Of a stretch of 12,345 nt of DNA, positions 1-8,982 are shown one piece after another (positions within the stretch are counted from its first letter, which is position 1; every line of letters starts with the position of its first letter). Source of the DNA: Candidatus Delongbacteria bacterium (GTDB lineage: Bacteria; JAGOEH01); NCBI GenBank assembly GCA_017997825.1, contig JAGOEH010000090.1, forward strand, positions 1 through 12,345, read 5' to 3'. The notes under the pieces are model-generated. The model was not told the DNA's origin and searched no databases. It saw only the letters and a list, made by a program, of their open reading frames with translations. The position numbers were made by a program, and so were the translations under genes.

Positions 1-3000
1 GCCAGAAACATCATCAGGCGTTCGATATATTCCGGTTTACCCTGAAAATGGCGTCTCAATTGTGGATCCTGGGTGGCAATTCCGGCGGCGCAATGATTGA
101 GATGGCATTTGCGCATCATGACACACCCCAGGGCGATCAGGGTCATGGTGCCGAACCCGAACTCTTCGGCTCCCAACAGGGCGGCGATCACGATATCCCG
201 GCCGGTTTTCAACTGTCCGTCAACCTGGATGATGATCTTATCCCGCAGCCGATTCAGGATCAGTGACTGATGGGCTTCCGCCAATCCCAGTTCCCAGGGA
301 ATTCCGGCATGCTGGATCGAGGTGATCGGGGAAGCGCCGGTACCTCCGTCATATCCGGAAATCAGCACCCGATCGGCCTTGGCTTTGGCCACGCCCGAGG
401 CAATCGTGCCGACGCCGGCCGTAGAGACCAGTTTGACCGAAATCTCGGCCTGGGGATTGATACAGTGCAGGTCATGAATCAACTGAGCCAGATCCTCGAT
501 GGAATAGATATCGTGATGGGGCGGAGGAGAGATCAGGGTCACTCCCGGAGTGGTATGCCGGACTCGGGCGATCTCATCACTGACTTTATGTCCCGGCAAC
601 TGGCCGCCCTCTCCCGGTTTGGCTCCCTGGGCCATTTTGATCTGGAGCTCGTCAGCCGATATTAAATACTCCGGTGTGACCCCAAATCGGCCGGAAGCGA
701 TCTGCCTGGTTTTGGAACGGCGTTCAACCCCGGATTCATCCGGTTTTGAACGCCGCGGGTCTTCGCCCCCCTCCCCGGAATTACTGCGGGATCCCAGCCG
801 GTTTTGGGCCAGGGCAATGGTTTGATGCGCCTCCGGACTGATCGAGCCCATCGACATGGCCGAAGTCACCAGCCGCTTGACAATCGATTCAGCCGGCTCG
901 ACCTCCTCCGGAGGTACCGGATGATCCGGGATCAACTGAAACATTCCGCGCAGCGTGGTATAGCGATGGATCTGTTGATCCACCATTCGGGTAAATTCCT
1001 GAAATTGAGCGTAACTGTCGGATCTGACCGCCGATTGGAGCTTGGCAATCGATTCGGGAGTCCAAAAATGCTTTTCACTATTCCGGCGATACCGGTATTG
1101 ACCACCCAGCTCCAAAAAACGATCATGTTCGGGATTGGAACTGACGGCCTTCAAATGAAACTCTGAAGCTTCTCTTGCCACGTCACGGATTCCCAGTCCC
1201 CCGATTCGAGTGACGGTACCCCTGAAATAACGATCGATCAGGGACTGGGATAATCCGATGGCCTCAAAAAGCTGAGATCCGTAAAAACTGTGCAGGGTGG
1301 AGATTCCCATTCGGCTCATGGTCTTGAGAATACCCTTTTTGACGGCGGTGATATAATGATCCATGGCTTTTTCGGCGGTAAGTCCCGCCTCCAGCCGGCC
1401 GTTTTCGGCCAGGTGGCGAAGGGTGGCGAAGGTCAGATAGGGACAGATCGCGTCGGCTCCATATCCGATCAGGAGGGCATAATGAAAAACCTCTTTAACC
1501 GATCCGGATTCGATAATGATTCCGGCCTGGTTGCGTAATCCCTGCCGGATCAGATGGTGGTGAAGGCCGGCTACCGCCAACAGGGCCGGAATGGGGGCCA
1601 TTTCCGGACCGGTATTGCGGTCGGTCAGGATAATCAGACGGGTTCCCTGGCGGATGGCCTGTTCAACCTGCTGAAAGATCCGGTTCAGGGTTTCCTCCAT
1701 CGATTCTCCCTGATGATCGGGATCAAATAAAATATTGATTTCCTCTACCTGAAGCCGGCGGTGTCCGGCCTGTTTAATCCGATTCAGATCCTCGGGCGAC
1801 AGGATGGGATGATTGAGCTTGAAGCCGTAAAACTGTTCCGGGGCTTCATCCAGCAGACTGCCTTCTCCGCCCACAAAGCTTTCCAGCGACATCACCAGAT
1901 CTTCCCGTAACGGGTCGATCGGGGGATTGGTAACCTGGGCGAATTGTTGTTTGAAATAATTGTAGAGAGGCGGAAATTGGGTGGAGAGCACCGCCAATGG
2001 GGCATCGTTCCCCATCGAATTGATGGCTTCCTGTCCGTAGGTGGCCATCGGTATCAGAACCATCTTGATCTCTTCCTCGGTGAAATGGAAGATCCGCTGC
2101 CGTCGATAAAGCCATTCCGAGTTTTCGTGAGGGATCGAAGCCGGGGCGAACAGACCCCGCAACTGGATCTGGTTATCTTTGACCCAGCGGCGATAGGGTT
2201 TCTGGCGCGAGATCCGGGCTTTGATTTCGCGATCGGGAATGATGCGGTCCTGATGGTGATCGATCAGGAACATCTGGCCGGGACGCAGGCGTCCCTGGCG
2301 CAGGATCTGATCCGGAGGCAGATTGAGCACTCCGGTTTCGGAAGAGAGCACGATCAGCCCGGAATGGGTGGTGGTGGTTCTGGCCGGCCGGAGTCCGTTG
2401 CGGTCCAGAATCCCCCCGGTATAGTTATGGTCGCAGAATACCATCGCCGCCGGGCCGTCCCACGGCTCCATCACCGCCGAATGAAATTCATAGAATGCCC
2501 GTTTGTCTTCGCTCATCTGTATCCGGGGACCATAGGGCTCCGGTATCATCATCATCATGGCATGGGGCAGGGAACGCCCTCCCAATACCAGCAATTCCAG
2601 AACATTGTCGAATATGGCCGAATCGCTGCCGTTCTCCTGAATGATCGGCTTGATCTTGTCCAGATCCTCACCGAACAATTCCGATTTCAAAATCGATTCC
2701 CGGGTCTTCATGCGATTGATATTCCCGCTCAGGGTATTGATCTCCCCGTTGTGGGCGATGAAGCGGAAGGGTTGGGCCAGTTTCCAGGTGGGTAGGGTAT
2801 TGGTGCTGTAACGCTGGTGGACGACCGCCACCGGGCTGATCAACCGGGGATCGGCCAGATCGGGAAAGTAGCCGCTGATCTGGCTGGCCGTCATCAGGCC
2901 CTTATAGACGATCTTACAGCAGGACAGAGTCACCACATAGAAAGAATCCGGGATAGGGGAGAGGGTTTCGACCTCTTTTTCAACCAAACGCCGAATGACA

Positions 3001-3515
3001 TAGAGTTTGCGTTCCAGGTGTTCCGGCCGGATTGATCCTTGTCCGATAAAGCACTGTTCGATCCGGGGCTCGGAGGATCGGGCATGGGTTCCCAATACCC
3101 GGCTTTCCACCGGGACCTTGCGCCATCCCAGAAATTGTGTTCCTTCTTCCTCCGATTTATGCTCGATGATTCGCCGACAGCGATCGGCTGATTCCGGATC
3201 TACCGGTAAAAACACCATCCCGACACCATAGTGTCCGAGAGAGGGGAGTTCAATGCCGGATGATGAACACTCGCTTCGTAGAAAATCATCAGGCAGATGC
3301 AGCATGATTCCCGATCCGTCTCCGGTGGATTTGTCCCCTCCGATCGCCCCTCGATGTTCGAGATTGACCAGCGCCGTCAGGGCTTGTTCGACTAGGCTGT
3401 GATCCGCCTGGCCACCCACCTGGGCGGTGAATCCGACTCCGCAACTGTCATGCTCGAATCGCCGGCTGTATAATCCCTGATACTCCTTCGATATGGCTGA
3501 ATGATAATCCTTCAT
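1..3515 (-). CDS. gltB: glutamate synthase large (alpha) subunit, 3' end beyond window
   Basis: Glutamate synthase converts glutamine plus 2-oxoglutarate to two glutamates; with glutamine synthetase it forms the cytosolic GS-GOGAT ammonium-assimilation route. The frame is open from ATG at 3515 to the window edge, giving 1171 codons of about 1500 usual. After a short propeptide of about 24 residues comes the class II amidotransferase nucleophile, Cys25, in HDSCGVGF, followed by NLEHRGA and GDGSG. The central domain is followed by the FMN synthase domain, which has GEGGED at 914-919, [12 protein letters not shown] and [14 protein letters not shown]. The [3Fe-4S] ligands are C1131-x5-C1137-x4-C1142. 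The end of the FMN domain and the C-terminal beta-helix lie off the window. All recognisable residues are present and I saw no frameshift. A GGAAGGA stands about ten bases before the start. The partner gltD is not visible. Long plus-strand open frames opposite this gene are shadows. Confidence 0.97.
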   Translation of the reverse strand, partial: MKDYHSAISKEYQGLYSRRFEHDSCGVGFTAQVGGQADHSLVEQALTALVNLEHRGAIGGDKSTGDGSGIMLHLPDDFLRSECSSSGIELPSLGHYGVGMVFLPVDPESADRCRRIIEHKSEEEGTQFLGWRKVPVESRVLGTHARSSEPRIEQCFIGQGSIRPEHLERKLYVIRRLVEKEVETLSPIPDSFYVVTLSCCKIVYKGLMTASQISGYFPDLADPRLISPVAVVHQRYSTNTLPTWKLAQPFRFIAHNGEINTLSGNINRMKTRESILKSELFGEDLDKIKPIIQENGSDSAIFDNVLELLVLGGRSLPHAMMMMIPEPYGPRIQMSEDKRAFYEFHSAVMEPWDGPAAMVFCDHNYTGGILDRNGLRPARTTTTHSGLIVLSSETGVLNLPPDQILRQGRLRPGQMFLIDHHQDRIIPDREIKARISRQKPYRRWVKDNQIQLRGLFAPASIPHENSEWLYRRQRIFHFTEEEIKMVLIPMATYGQEAINSMGNDAPLAVLSTQFPPLYNYFKQQFAQVTNPPIDPLREDLVMSLESFVGGEGSLLDEAPEQFYGFKLNHPILSPEDLNRIKQAGHRRLQVEEINILFDPDHQGESMEETLNRIFQQVEQAIRQGTRLIILTDRNTGPEMAPIPALLAVAGLHHHLIRQGLRNQAGIIIESGSVKEVFHYALLIGYGADAICPYLTFATLRHLAENGRLEAGLTAEKAMDHYITAVKKGILKTMSRMGISTLHSFYGSQLFEAIGLSQSLIDRYFRGTVTRIGGLGIRDVAREASEFHLKAVSSNPEHDRFLELGGQYRYRRNSEKHFWTPESIAKLQSAVRSDSYAQFQEFTRMVDQQIHRYTTLRGMFQLIPDHPVPPEEVEPAESIVKRLVTSAMSMGSISPEAHQTIALAQNRLGSRSNSGEGGEDPRRSKPDESGVERRSKTRQIASGRFGVTPEYLISADELQIKMAQGAKPGEGGQLPGHKVSDEIARVRHTTPGVTLISPPPHHDIYSIEDLAQLIHDLHCINPQAEISVKLVSTAGVGTIASGVAKAKADRVLISGYDGGTGASPITSIQHAGIPWELGLAEAHQSLILNRLRDKIIIQVDGQLKTGRDIVIAALLGAEEFGFGTMTLIALGCVMMRKCHLNHCAAGIATQDPQLRRHFQGKPEYIERLMMFL
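718..755. repeat. 38-nt nested palindrome inside gltB
   Basis: Arms 718-727 (CGGCGTTCAA) and 746-755 (TTGAACGCCG) are perfect 10-bp inverted repeats. Inside them lies a second perfect 6-bp inverted repeat, 730-735 (CCGGAT) and 738-743 (ATCCGG), with a 2-nt loop. The two stems are separated only by a cc/tt mismatch. The element encodes the variable loop between GEGGED and ASGRFGV of the FMN domain. From memory this loop is about the same length in other GltB proteins, so it does not look like an insertion. Confidence 0.8.
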
Positions 3516-3643
3516 TTAGCACTAATCCTTCCGGTATGGTTTATCCCTTTTCAATCACCTGTTTTATCCGGATACTACTACCCTGATATGGAATCTAATA
3601 CTATCCATAAATTGTGGCTGGCAGTCAGCCGATCATTCCATTC

Positions 3644-3672
3644 ATAGTATAAAAATACATGTGAAAAGTCAA
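3644..3672 (-). promoter_or_regulatory. candidate sigma70-type promoter of gltB
   Basis: Read on the minus strand: TTGACT (3672-3667), a 17-nt spacer, then TACTAT (3649-3644), preceded by an A/T-rich stretch. Transcription would begin near 3637, leaving a leader of about 120 nt. The leader contains a 5-bp hairpin, GGCTG-gcagt-CAGCC at 3616-3630 as read on the plus strand. Only the element match and position upstream of gltB support it. Confidence 0.5.
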
Positions 3673-3886
3673 ATAAAAAATTCGGTAATTAAGGATTATA
3701 ACCGGCTTACTGTAATCAAATAGATTGCAAAATAAAGACTTATAAGAATAATAAAAATAATATAAATAGAATAAATATGCATTATATTCGGATAATTCTA
3801 CTGTAAATCAAGTGATAGGGGAGTAGAAGGCTATATTGATTCCTTAGTATTAGTGAGTTGGATTTGATTGGATTTTGATGCCGTCC

Positions 3887-3922
3887 GGAATCTACCTGTA
3901 TCAGAATAAGTAACGACAACTT
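3887..3922 (+). pseudogene. scrap of a T9SS-type sorting-domain gene end
   Basis: The plus-strand frame from 3887 reads MPSGIYLYQNK and then TAA. PSGIY(F/L)Y(R/Q) is the hallmark of the last strands of FlgD-like/type IX secretion sorting domains. The DNA GCCGTCCGGAATCT at its start is identical to the corresponding segment of the sorting-domain fragment near 8771, and the following bases remain similar. Nothing upstream supports the rest of the domain, which needs about 80 residues, so this is a vestige rather than a gene. Confidence 0.5.
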
Positions 3923-3950
3923 ATCAAATCACCCATTATTGATAAAAACA

Positions 3951-4736
3951 TCACTTTTTCGGGGATTGGATGTTTCCGGTAAGCGAGTATAATAAAGCTC
4001 GATGAAGAATCTTTTTGTATCGTTCATTTTGTTCGGGAGTGCGATAGGAAGGACGGGATAGTGTATTGTCAAGTTTTTTTCCATATTCCTTGCCATTTAT
4101 TCTGGTGTACGTAATAGCCATCGTGAGAGTGTCGTTATAGTAACTATCGAATGCGCTTGTTCCGATATAGCCCATCTGATTTGCATAGTAAACACTCATT
4201 ATGTATGGATCTTGCAGCATATCATATAAATCATAGCGGAATACATCGTTCATCCTACAAAAAAACGTATCGAAGTGATCCATTCTTTTAGCAAGCATAT
4301 AGGTAGCACCATAATCATCAGCTTTCAGGCCAGATAAGTGATCCCATCGATCGCCATCCATCGGATCAATTTTAGCTAATTTACATTCAAAAAAGGGATT
4401 ATCCGGGATGGCAATTCCGGAAGGGGATTCGGAATCATATAGTGTATCTAACAGTGTACCTATTAAATATCCATCTTTATAGTATAAATAATCAAATTCC
4501 GAATACCCGTCATAATATTTGAATAAACCTTGGTAGACTTTTTCCCCGTCTGTCCGGAAAACCGTATCGATTATTGAATGAATAGCATATACATTCTGAT
4601 CTATAAAAAAAGCAACTTGAAGTTCATTCCCGATCTGCAGAGGAATTGCATAAAACGGAGTGACCTTATCATGTTTCTTACTGCAACATGATAAGGAAAT
4701 AAAAAGTAATAACAATATTCTTAAGAAATGATACAT
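3951..4736 (-). CDS. putative lipoprotein of unknown function, 261 aa
   Basis: I do not recognise this family. The N-terminus is a lipoprotein signal: MYHFLR, a hydrophobic run, then LSCCSKK, with Cys17 or Cys18 the probable lipidated residue. The mature part is rich in aromatic and acidic residues, including a YYDGYSEFDYLYYKDGYL stretch and a DGDRW segment, and has no transmembrane segment after the signal. It is probably anchored in the cell envelope facing the periplasm or the outside. The start is supported by AGGAG five bases upstream. It begins 25 nt after the stop of the 329-codon propeller lipoprotein, so the two are likely co-transcribed. A second copy of its first eight codons survives at 10889-10912 beside the other propeller lipoprotein, so the gene pair was once duplicated as a unit. 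Confidence 0.8.
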   Translation of the reverse strand: MYHFLRILLLLFISLSCCSKKHDKVTPFYAIPLQIGNELQVAFFIDQNVYAIHSIIDTVFRTDGEKVYQGLFKYYDGYSEFDYLYYKDGYLIGTLLDTLYDSESPSGIAIPDNPFFECKLAKIDPMDGDRWDHLSGLKADDYGATYMLAKRMDHFDTFFCRMNDVFRYDLYDMLQDPYIMSVYYANQMGYIGTSAFDSYYNDTLTMAITYTRINGKEYGKKLDNTLSRPSYRTPEQNERYKKILHRALLYSLTGNIQSPKK

Positions 4737-5751
4737 GAAATCTCCTATCGATTGAATCAGATCAGCGGTAATCGCCTAATAAATAAGTGGCGCTGTCGCT
4801 GACCAGAAGCGGTTTCAGGTTCATATCCCGGACCTCATAGCGATAGATTCCCGATAATGAACCTTGATTGAGACTCAACGCCAGATCGATTGAATTGGGA
4901 GCCCATTCCAGCGATGTAATGGTATATCCGGCGGATTTTTCAAAATTGATGTCGACCGGTCGATCGGGGTTGGAAAAGGTCACGATAGTAATGGTGTTGG
5001 CATCCGGCATATAAGCCATTTTCAGCCCGTCCGGCGAGTATTTTGCCTTAACCACATACGTGTTATCCAGGCGGAAGTACACTTTAAGGATTTCACCTTG
5101 GGTCGAAATTTCTCCGAAACACCAGTAATAGTTGATTACGGAACGTCCGTTCACTGTGATCTGTTCTTTCATCTGGTATTTGGCGAGAAGCCGGTTCTCA
5201 TCATGAGGATGAGAATCAAAAACCATCATATCCCCACTTGAGGAATCATGTTGTATCTTTAATGGCAGTCGGTTGAGTTGGTTGTTTTTTTCCGAGCAAT
5301 CAGAAATGAAATATCCTACCAGTAAACCGGCTAAAGTATATGGATAGCAAATTTGCATGCTATGGCCTATCCAGACAAATCGACCATCATCATAAAAACC
5401 CGCACCGGCTATACTATCCTGAAATATCCCATTGTTATCGGCAAGATAAATCATTCTTAGATCCTTTGCTAATTGATCGGATGATCCTCCAGCGGAGAAG
5501 ATGGCGATCAGATTTTTGTCCCACGACCATTGTGCCGATTGGAAATAGCCGTGTCCATTGGTGATTCGAACCTGATCGCTTCCATCATCATTCATCCGGT
5601 AAATTTGAGGCTGGTTAGAATTCTTGGCCGTTGAAGAAAAAAGTATCCTTCCATGATCGTTTTGTTCACTGTTTTCATCTTTGCTGCAAGTGATGAAAAT
5701 CAAGGGTAATGATAAAACCAATAGCAATAAACCGACACGTTTTAATTTCAT
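4717..5751. repeat. direct repeat of about 1.03 kb, copy 1
   Basis: Covers the propeller lipoprotein gene, the 25-nt gap and the first codons of the next gene. Positions 4717-4778 are identical over 62 bp to 10889-10950. Similarity then continues through most of the gene, weakening between codons 65 and 164. Sequence upstream of the start codon is unrelated to copy 2. Confidence 0.85.
4762..5751 (-). CDS. TolB-like beta-propeller lipoprotein, copy 1
   Basis: A 329-residue exported protein. The signal is a KLKR start, a hydrophobic core and TCS, with Cys22 as probable lipid anchor. The lipobox is loose, with Thr at -1. PD40/TolB-type propeller signatures follow: ILFSS with QIYRMNDDGSDQVRIT near 35-64, AQWSWDKNLIAIFS near 73-86, AKYSPDGLKMAYMP, and SLEWAPNSIDLALS. 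Such propellers usually bind proteins or ligands at the envelope; no enzyme motif is visible. CAGGAG lies six bases before the start. A strong hairpin separates it from the metalloprotease gene upstream. It is a paralogue of the protein at 10934-11923: same length, nearly identical from about residue 165 to the end, very different between about 65 and 164. It is likely co-transcribed with the 261-codon lipoprotein gene 25 nt downstream. Confidence 0.85.
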   Translation of the reverse strand: MKLKRVGLLLLVLSLPLIFITCSKDENSEQNDHGRILFSSTAKNSNQPQIYRMNDDGSDQVRITNGHGYFQSAQWSWDKNLIAIFSAGGSSDQLAKDLRMIYLADNNGIFQDSIAGAGFYDDGRFVWIGHSMQICYPYTLAGLLVGYFISDCSEKNNQLNRLPLKIQHDSSSGDMMVFDSHPHDENRLLAKYQMKEQITVNGRSVINYYWCFGEISTQGEILKVYFRLDNTYVVKAKYSPDGLKMAYMPDANTITIVTFSNPDRPVDINFEKSAGYTITSLEWAPNSIDLALSLNQGSLSGIYRYEVRDMNLKPLLVSDSATYLLGDYR

Positions 5752-5767
5752 TTCATACTCCTGAATT

Positions 5768-5807
5768 ACTCTGATCCCGGTGCATAAAATAGTTCCGGGA
5801 TCAGAGT
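5768..5807. terminator. 13-bp perfect hairpin between protease and lipoprotein genes
   Basis: Perfect inverted repeat ACTCTGATCCCGG (5768-5780) / CCGGGATCAGAGT (5795-5807) with a 14-nt loop, in the 76-nt gap after the protease stop. No T-tract follows on the minus strand; instead the CAGGAG ribosome site of the next gene comes a few bases later. It could terminate, attenuate or stabilise the protease message, or regulate the lipoprotein. Confidence 0.6.
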
Positions 5808-5827
5808 GTAGAATTGAGATTAACCGG

Positions 5828-7810
5828 TTATTTGATCAGGACGATTCTTTTCGAGATGTTTCCTTCATGATTACTGATCCTAACGAAATATATTCCTGAT
5901 TGAACAGGTTTATTTTGATTGTCTTTACAATCCCAAGTCAAGCTATGGTTACCGGAATCATAATACGATTCAAACAAATCCTTGACTTTTTCACCCATAA
6001 TATTGTAAATATCCGCATTAATCATACCAGACCTCTGATTGCTGAAAACAATATTGACCTGCCCATTACTCGGATTTGGGTAACTATTGATAGTGAGATT
6101 CAATGAAACGGTTTCATTCTGATGGCTGTTCTTAGGGAGAGGCGTGATACATTCATCTGCCACTGGAATATTATGATTATCCTCGAATGCTGTTTCCATC
6201 ATGTTAACAAAATCACAAAGCGGGCGTGTCATTCGAAGATTTTCAGCAAAGTCGCTGAAATTCGTTGCCTGAGGTTGACGCATTAATGCTTGGAGAATAT
6301 AATAATCAATTTGGGTGGCTGAATAGTTTCCCCCCATATTCCTCAAATCCCAACAGGCTCCACCAATTACTTGTCCGAATGCATGACATTCAGTGGAATC
6401 CGGATAAGAGCCAAATTGATAATTATTGCTAAGGTTTCGGTTACCACCGATGGATTCACCGCAACTTCCATCATTGGTTAATGCACAAGCAAAATAATCA
6501 GCAAATCCTTCATCCATGGCTTGTGCCTGTAACGATCCGCCGATCCATCCTCCATAAATACTATATAGTGCACAATGGGTGTATTCATGATAAATCACAT
6601 CGCTGGCATAAGCATAATTGGTGCCTCCGTAATTAGAAATTTTGATAAATGTGCCCCAAGACTGTGGTGGGTTATTGGAATTTGCATAAATTGGAAGTTG
6701 ATAATCCATCCCGGAATATCCTAATGTGTTTGAATAATAATCATGAATCTGATTTACATGATAAAAAAGATTGGTTTCACATGTACAAAAGCCAATATTG
6801 AGTAAACCTGATGATGATGCGAAAAAGTTTGTTGTTGTCGTATAATCTGCACCATCTTCAATTGAGGCATACGAATTTTGAAAACCTCCATTCATTGTGA
6901 ATTTACCAATTTTTCTGCCAGCTCCAGATGACCAGTTTATGGAATAAGAACCATCAGATCCACTACTGCCTGAAGCTTCTAAATATGCGTAATAATCAGT
7001 TATTTTTATATTGGCCATTAATCCTTCATAAGAAACTGGAGAATCATAATGATTTACAGGGTAATACATCTTGGTAGTCGATCCATGAAGATTCCAATCC
7101 CCATTTTTGATTCGATTCTCTTTCAAAATGATATTCCCACTATTTGCATCGACGAAGTATGCATATTGCTTATCAAGATTCAAGGAACGCAAGATGATCA
7201 GATAGACCAGATGGTATTCCATTGATTCCCCATTATCGACAGGAAGAATTGTAATTGTCGGATTGTCTACCGTTTTGGATTTGAGACCGTCTTCACTTTC
7301 AAAATCATCAGTAGCAATTTTAATGGCATTTTCTTTTTTCAACGTAGCTTGACTCATTACTTTAATATCCGGATAGCAATCTGCACCAATTAAGTGAACT
7401 TCTCCATCGGACTCAACAGTGAAACCCAATGATGAACTATAAATCGGTATGCCGTTGTAAACTTGTTGATATTTGATGTACCAGCAGCCATTTCCAGTAT
7501 CAGCTTTGACAAAACTCAGATTGCTCGATTCAATTTTCAGGAGATCTGAGAACTGGTCAATAAACTGATTAGCTTTTTCCGAAGCATTATGATGAGTAAG
7601 CGTTTTTTTGCTGGAATTGGTAAAGGTGAAAAAATTGCCGAATTTTCCATGAGCTCGATGAATCGCACCTGTTTTACTATTTTTTGAGATTCTGAATTCA
7701 TTTCCTGATTTTGAAATGATAGTATCTTCTTTATACTGCGAGAATAAAACCGAAGGAATTAAAATGACGGTAATTAAAAGGAGTAGTTTTTTGATACTGT
7801 CATGTAACAT
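5828..7810 (-). CDS. secreted gluzincin metalloprotease (fungalysin/thermolysin-like) with T9SS sorting domain
   Basis: A 660-residue predicted zinc endopeptidase. The order is: signal peptide (LLLLITVILIPSVLFS-Q), a fungalysin/thermolysin-type propeptide and PepSY-like region to about residue 225, and a catalytic domain of about 250-550. The zinc site is H408-E409-Y410-T411-H412 with the third ligand Glu434 in the MDEGFADYFA motif. H476 in HAFGQVIGGACWDLR fits the downstream catalytic His seen in M4/M36 enzymes. The last 87 residues, from 574, begin SYPNPSNGQ and contain QSGIYFVRI, a type A sorting domain. The protein is therefore probably exported through the outer membrane and left on the surface or released. 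All key residues are present. An AAGGGA precedes the start. Exact assignment between M4, M36 and related gluzincins is uncertain. Confidence 0.9.
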   Translation of the reverse strand: MLHDSIKKLLLLITVILIPSVLFSQYKEDTIISKSGNEFRISKNSKTGAIHRAHGKFGNFFTFTNSSKKTLTHHNASEKANQFIDQFSDLLKIESSNLSFVKADTGNGCWYIKYQQVYNGIPIYSSSLGFTVESDGEVHLIGADCYPDIKVMSQATLKKENAIKIATDDFESEDGLKSKTVDNPTITILPVDNGESMEYHLVYLIILRSLNLDKQYAYFVDANSGNIILKENRIKNGDWNLHGSTTKMYYPVNHYDSPVSYEGLMANIKITDYYAYLEASGSSGSDGSYSINWSSGAGRKIGKFTMNGGFQNSYASIEDGADYTTTTNFFASSSGLLNIGFCTCETNLFYHVNQIHDYYSNTLGYSGMDYQLPIYANSNNPPQSWGTFIKISNYGGTNYAYASDVIYHEYTHCALYSIYGGWIGGSLQAQAMDEGFADYFACALTNDGSCGESIGGNRNLSNNYQFGSYPDSTECHAFGQVIGGACWDLRNMGGNYSATQIDYYILQALMRQPQATNFSDFAENLRMTRPLCDFVNMMETAFEDNHNIPVADECITPLPKNSHQNETVSLNLTINSYPNPSNGQVNIVFSNQRSGMINADIYNIMGEKVKDLFESYYDSGNHSLTWDCKDNQNKPVQSGIYFVRISNHEGNISKRIVLIK

Positions 7811-8049
7811 TGCTATTTCCCTTCTGTTATTTGATATCAGATATCATTCGGATAATAGTTCATCTCAACTTGATTGTTAATAACATAATAGCAATAGTTA
7901 GACGCACCGACTGAACTCGCGATATAAGAATTTTACACTCCAAATCCGATCCCAATACTGAACAAACTGATCCAGGTTATGTTTAAACCTGTCTGATTGG
8001 GATTGCTGAAAAACGATAATTGATTGTCTATAGGTATAGTTATATTTTT

Positions 8050-8081
8050 GTCTGAATGTCTGAATGTCTGAATGTCTGAAT
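8050..8081. repeat. octamer microsatellite (GTCTGAAT)x4
   Basis: Four perfect head-to-tail copies of GTCTGAAT. It lies between the candidate promoter (8171-8200) and the protease start (7810), so it would be in the leader RNA. Eight is not a multiple of three, so copy-number change would also shift any frame through it. Confidence 0.9.
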
Positions 8082-8170
8082 TGGAGTGCTGCAAAGTGTT
8101 TCATGAATCCGCCATTCCCTTTTCCTAATAATGGTGGTAAATAATGCTGTTTATTTAAATTTGTATTTAT

Positions 8171-8200
8171 AATATATAGTAGTATATTTTAAAATGTCAA
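8171..8200 (-). promoter_or_regulatory. candidate sigma70-type promoter upstream of the protease gene
   Basis: Minus strand: TTGACA (8200-8195), an 18-nt spacer, then TATATT (8176-8171), preceded by an A/T-rich stretch. The perfect -35 supports it; the AT-rich setting makes chance -10 matches common. It is the best candidate found between the protease start and the region upstream. Confidence 0.4.
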
Positions 8201-8384
8201 GTGATTTTTTATAAAAATTTGAAAATAAAAATAGTAATCATCTGTTAACTATTACAGTGGTTTATGATTATATTGAAGAGTAGTGCCGAATCATCAATCC
8301 CCAATAGATTTAATATCTGCAGACCAAGGATTATGTTCACCTATGGGATATCTCGGTTTTCATAGATCCGGCCGATTAAAATAG

Positions 8385-8843
8385 ACCCATCTGGTGATGG
8401 AAAACCGGGAACTCCCGGTCAATCGTGTCACCGCCACCGCCCGGATCGGTCGGGATCTTTATCTCGACACGATGAGCGACGGATTATGGATCCTGGATCT
8501 GACCAACTTGACGGTAGGTGAAACGCTTTCCGATAATCACGAATCATCCGTGCTATTGATCGTCAAAGCCTATCCTAATCCCTCCACCTCCGTCATTCAT
8601 CTGGAGATTCCACGGAGAACGGTATCCCTGTCCGGGGCGCCTGATGACCCGGTCTGTCTGCAAATCCGTAATCTAATGGGACAGATGGTGCTTAGTAAGA
8701 TCATCGATAGGAATCATTTATCCGATATCCGCCTTGTCTGGAACGGTCGGAACCAGAGGGGAGAATCGCTGCCGTCCGGAATCTGCCTGGATCAGATCAA
8801 AGCCGGTGAATGGACAATTTCTGGCCGCCTGACTTATTTAAAA
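8385..8843 (+). pseudogene. 3' fragment of a secreted LVIVD-like/T9SS sorting-domain protein
   Basis: This is a plus-strand open stretch that begins right after an in-frame TAG at 8382 and lacks any N-terminal export signal. Its first part, ARIGRDLYLDTMSDGLWILD, resembles an LVIVD-type propeller repeat. It is followed by KAYPNPSTS, IRNLMGQMV, RLVWNGRN and LPSGICLDQIKAGEWTIS, a type A sorting domain. The domain should finish near GRLTYLK (about 8843), but the frame runs on to 9095 into sequence antisense to the hsdS fragment, so both ends appear broken. The Tyr usually found after PSGI is Cys. Sorting domains normally sit at the end of proteins of several hundred residues, so most of the gene is gone. 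It is convergent with the restriction-modification cassette. Confidence 0.7.
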
Positions 8844-8982
8844 GATGGTTTTGTGAAAAGGTTGATACTCAGGCCATGGATCAGATTTAAAAACAGAAGA
8901 AAGTCGAAAGAAGGGATTTTTTGTCGACAGTATATATATGCACTTTTTTGCTTTTATGATGGGAAGTGTTGCTTCAACTCTT

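Larger units (their letters stand above)
3516..3950. other. AT-rich intergenic region
   Basis: No gene is supported here. It holds the candidate gltB promoter and leader on its left, then AT-rich sequence. Near its right end it carries a scrap of a plus-strand sorting-domain gene (3887-3922) and a weak inverted repeat, TTATCA/TGATAA, around 3921-3943 just after the stop of the 261-codon lipoprotein gene. That repeat could help end the lipoprotein transcript but has no convincing U-tract. Confidence 0.6.
7811..8384. other. AT-rich intergenic region upstream of the protease gene
   Basis: No gene is firmly supported. A minus-strand frame of 68 codons (8104-7898) has no good ribosome site, and part of it merely translates the octamer microsatellite (HSDIQTFRQ). 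A candidate promoter lies at 8171-8200, giving the protease message a leader of about 350 nt if used. A near-palindrome, GATATCtGATATC, lies at about 7833-7845. The stretch 8100-8280 is extremely AT-rich. Confidence 0.6.

Noticed and set aside
1944-2795. Long plus-strand open frame (283 codons) and several shorter ones opposite gltB
   Set aside because: The minus strand carries an uninterrupted, clearly recognisable GltB; these frames have no family resemblance and are composition-driven shadows.
3516-3950. tRNA, rRNA, CRISPR array or transposase
   Set aside because: Looked for here and in the other gene-free stretches. No cloverleaf ending in CCA, no regular spacer-repeat pattern and no transposase motif were seen anywhere in the window.
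7898-8104. 68-codon minus-strand frame upstream of the protease
   Set aside because: No convincing ribosome site, and part of the product is simply the translated octamer repeat; kept only as a note in the intergenic entry.
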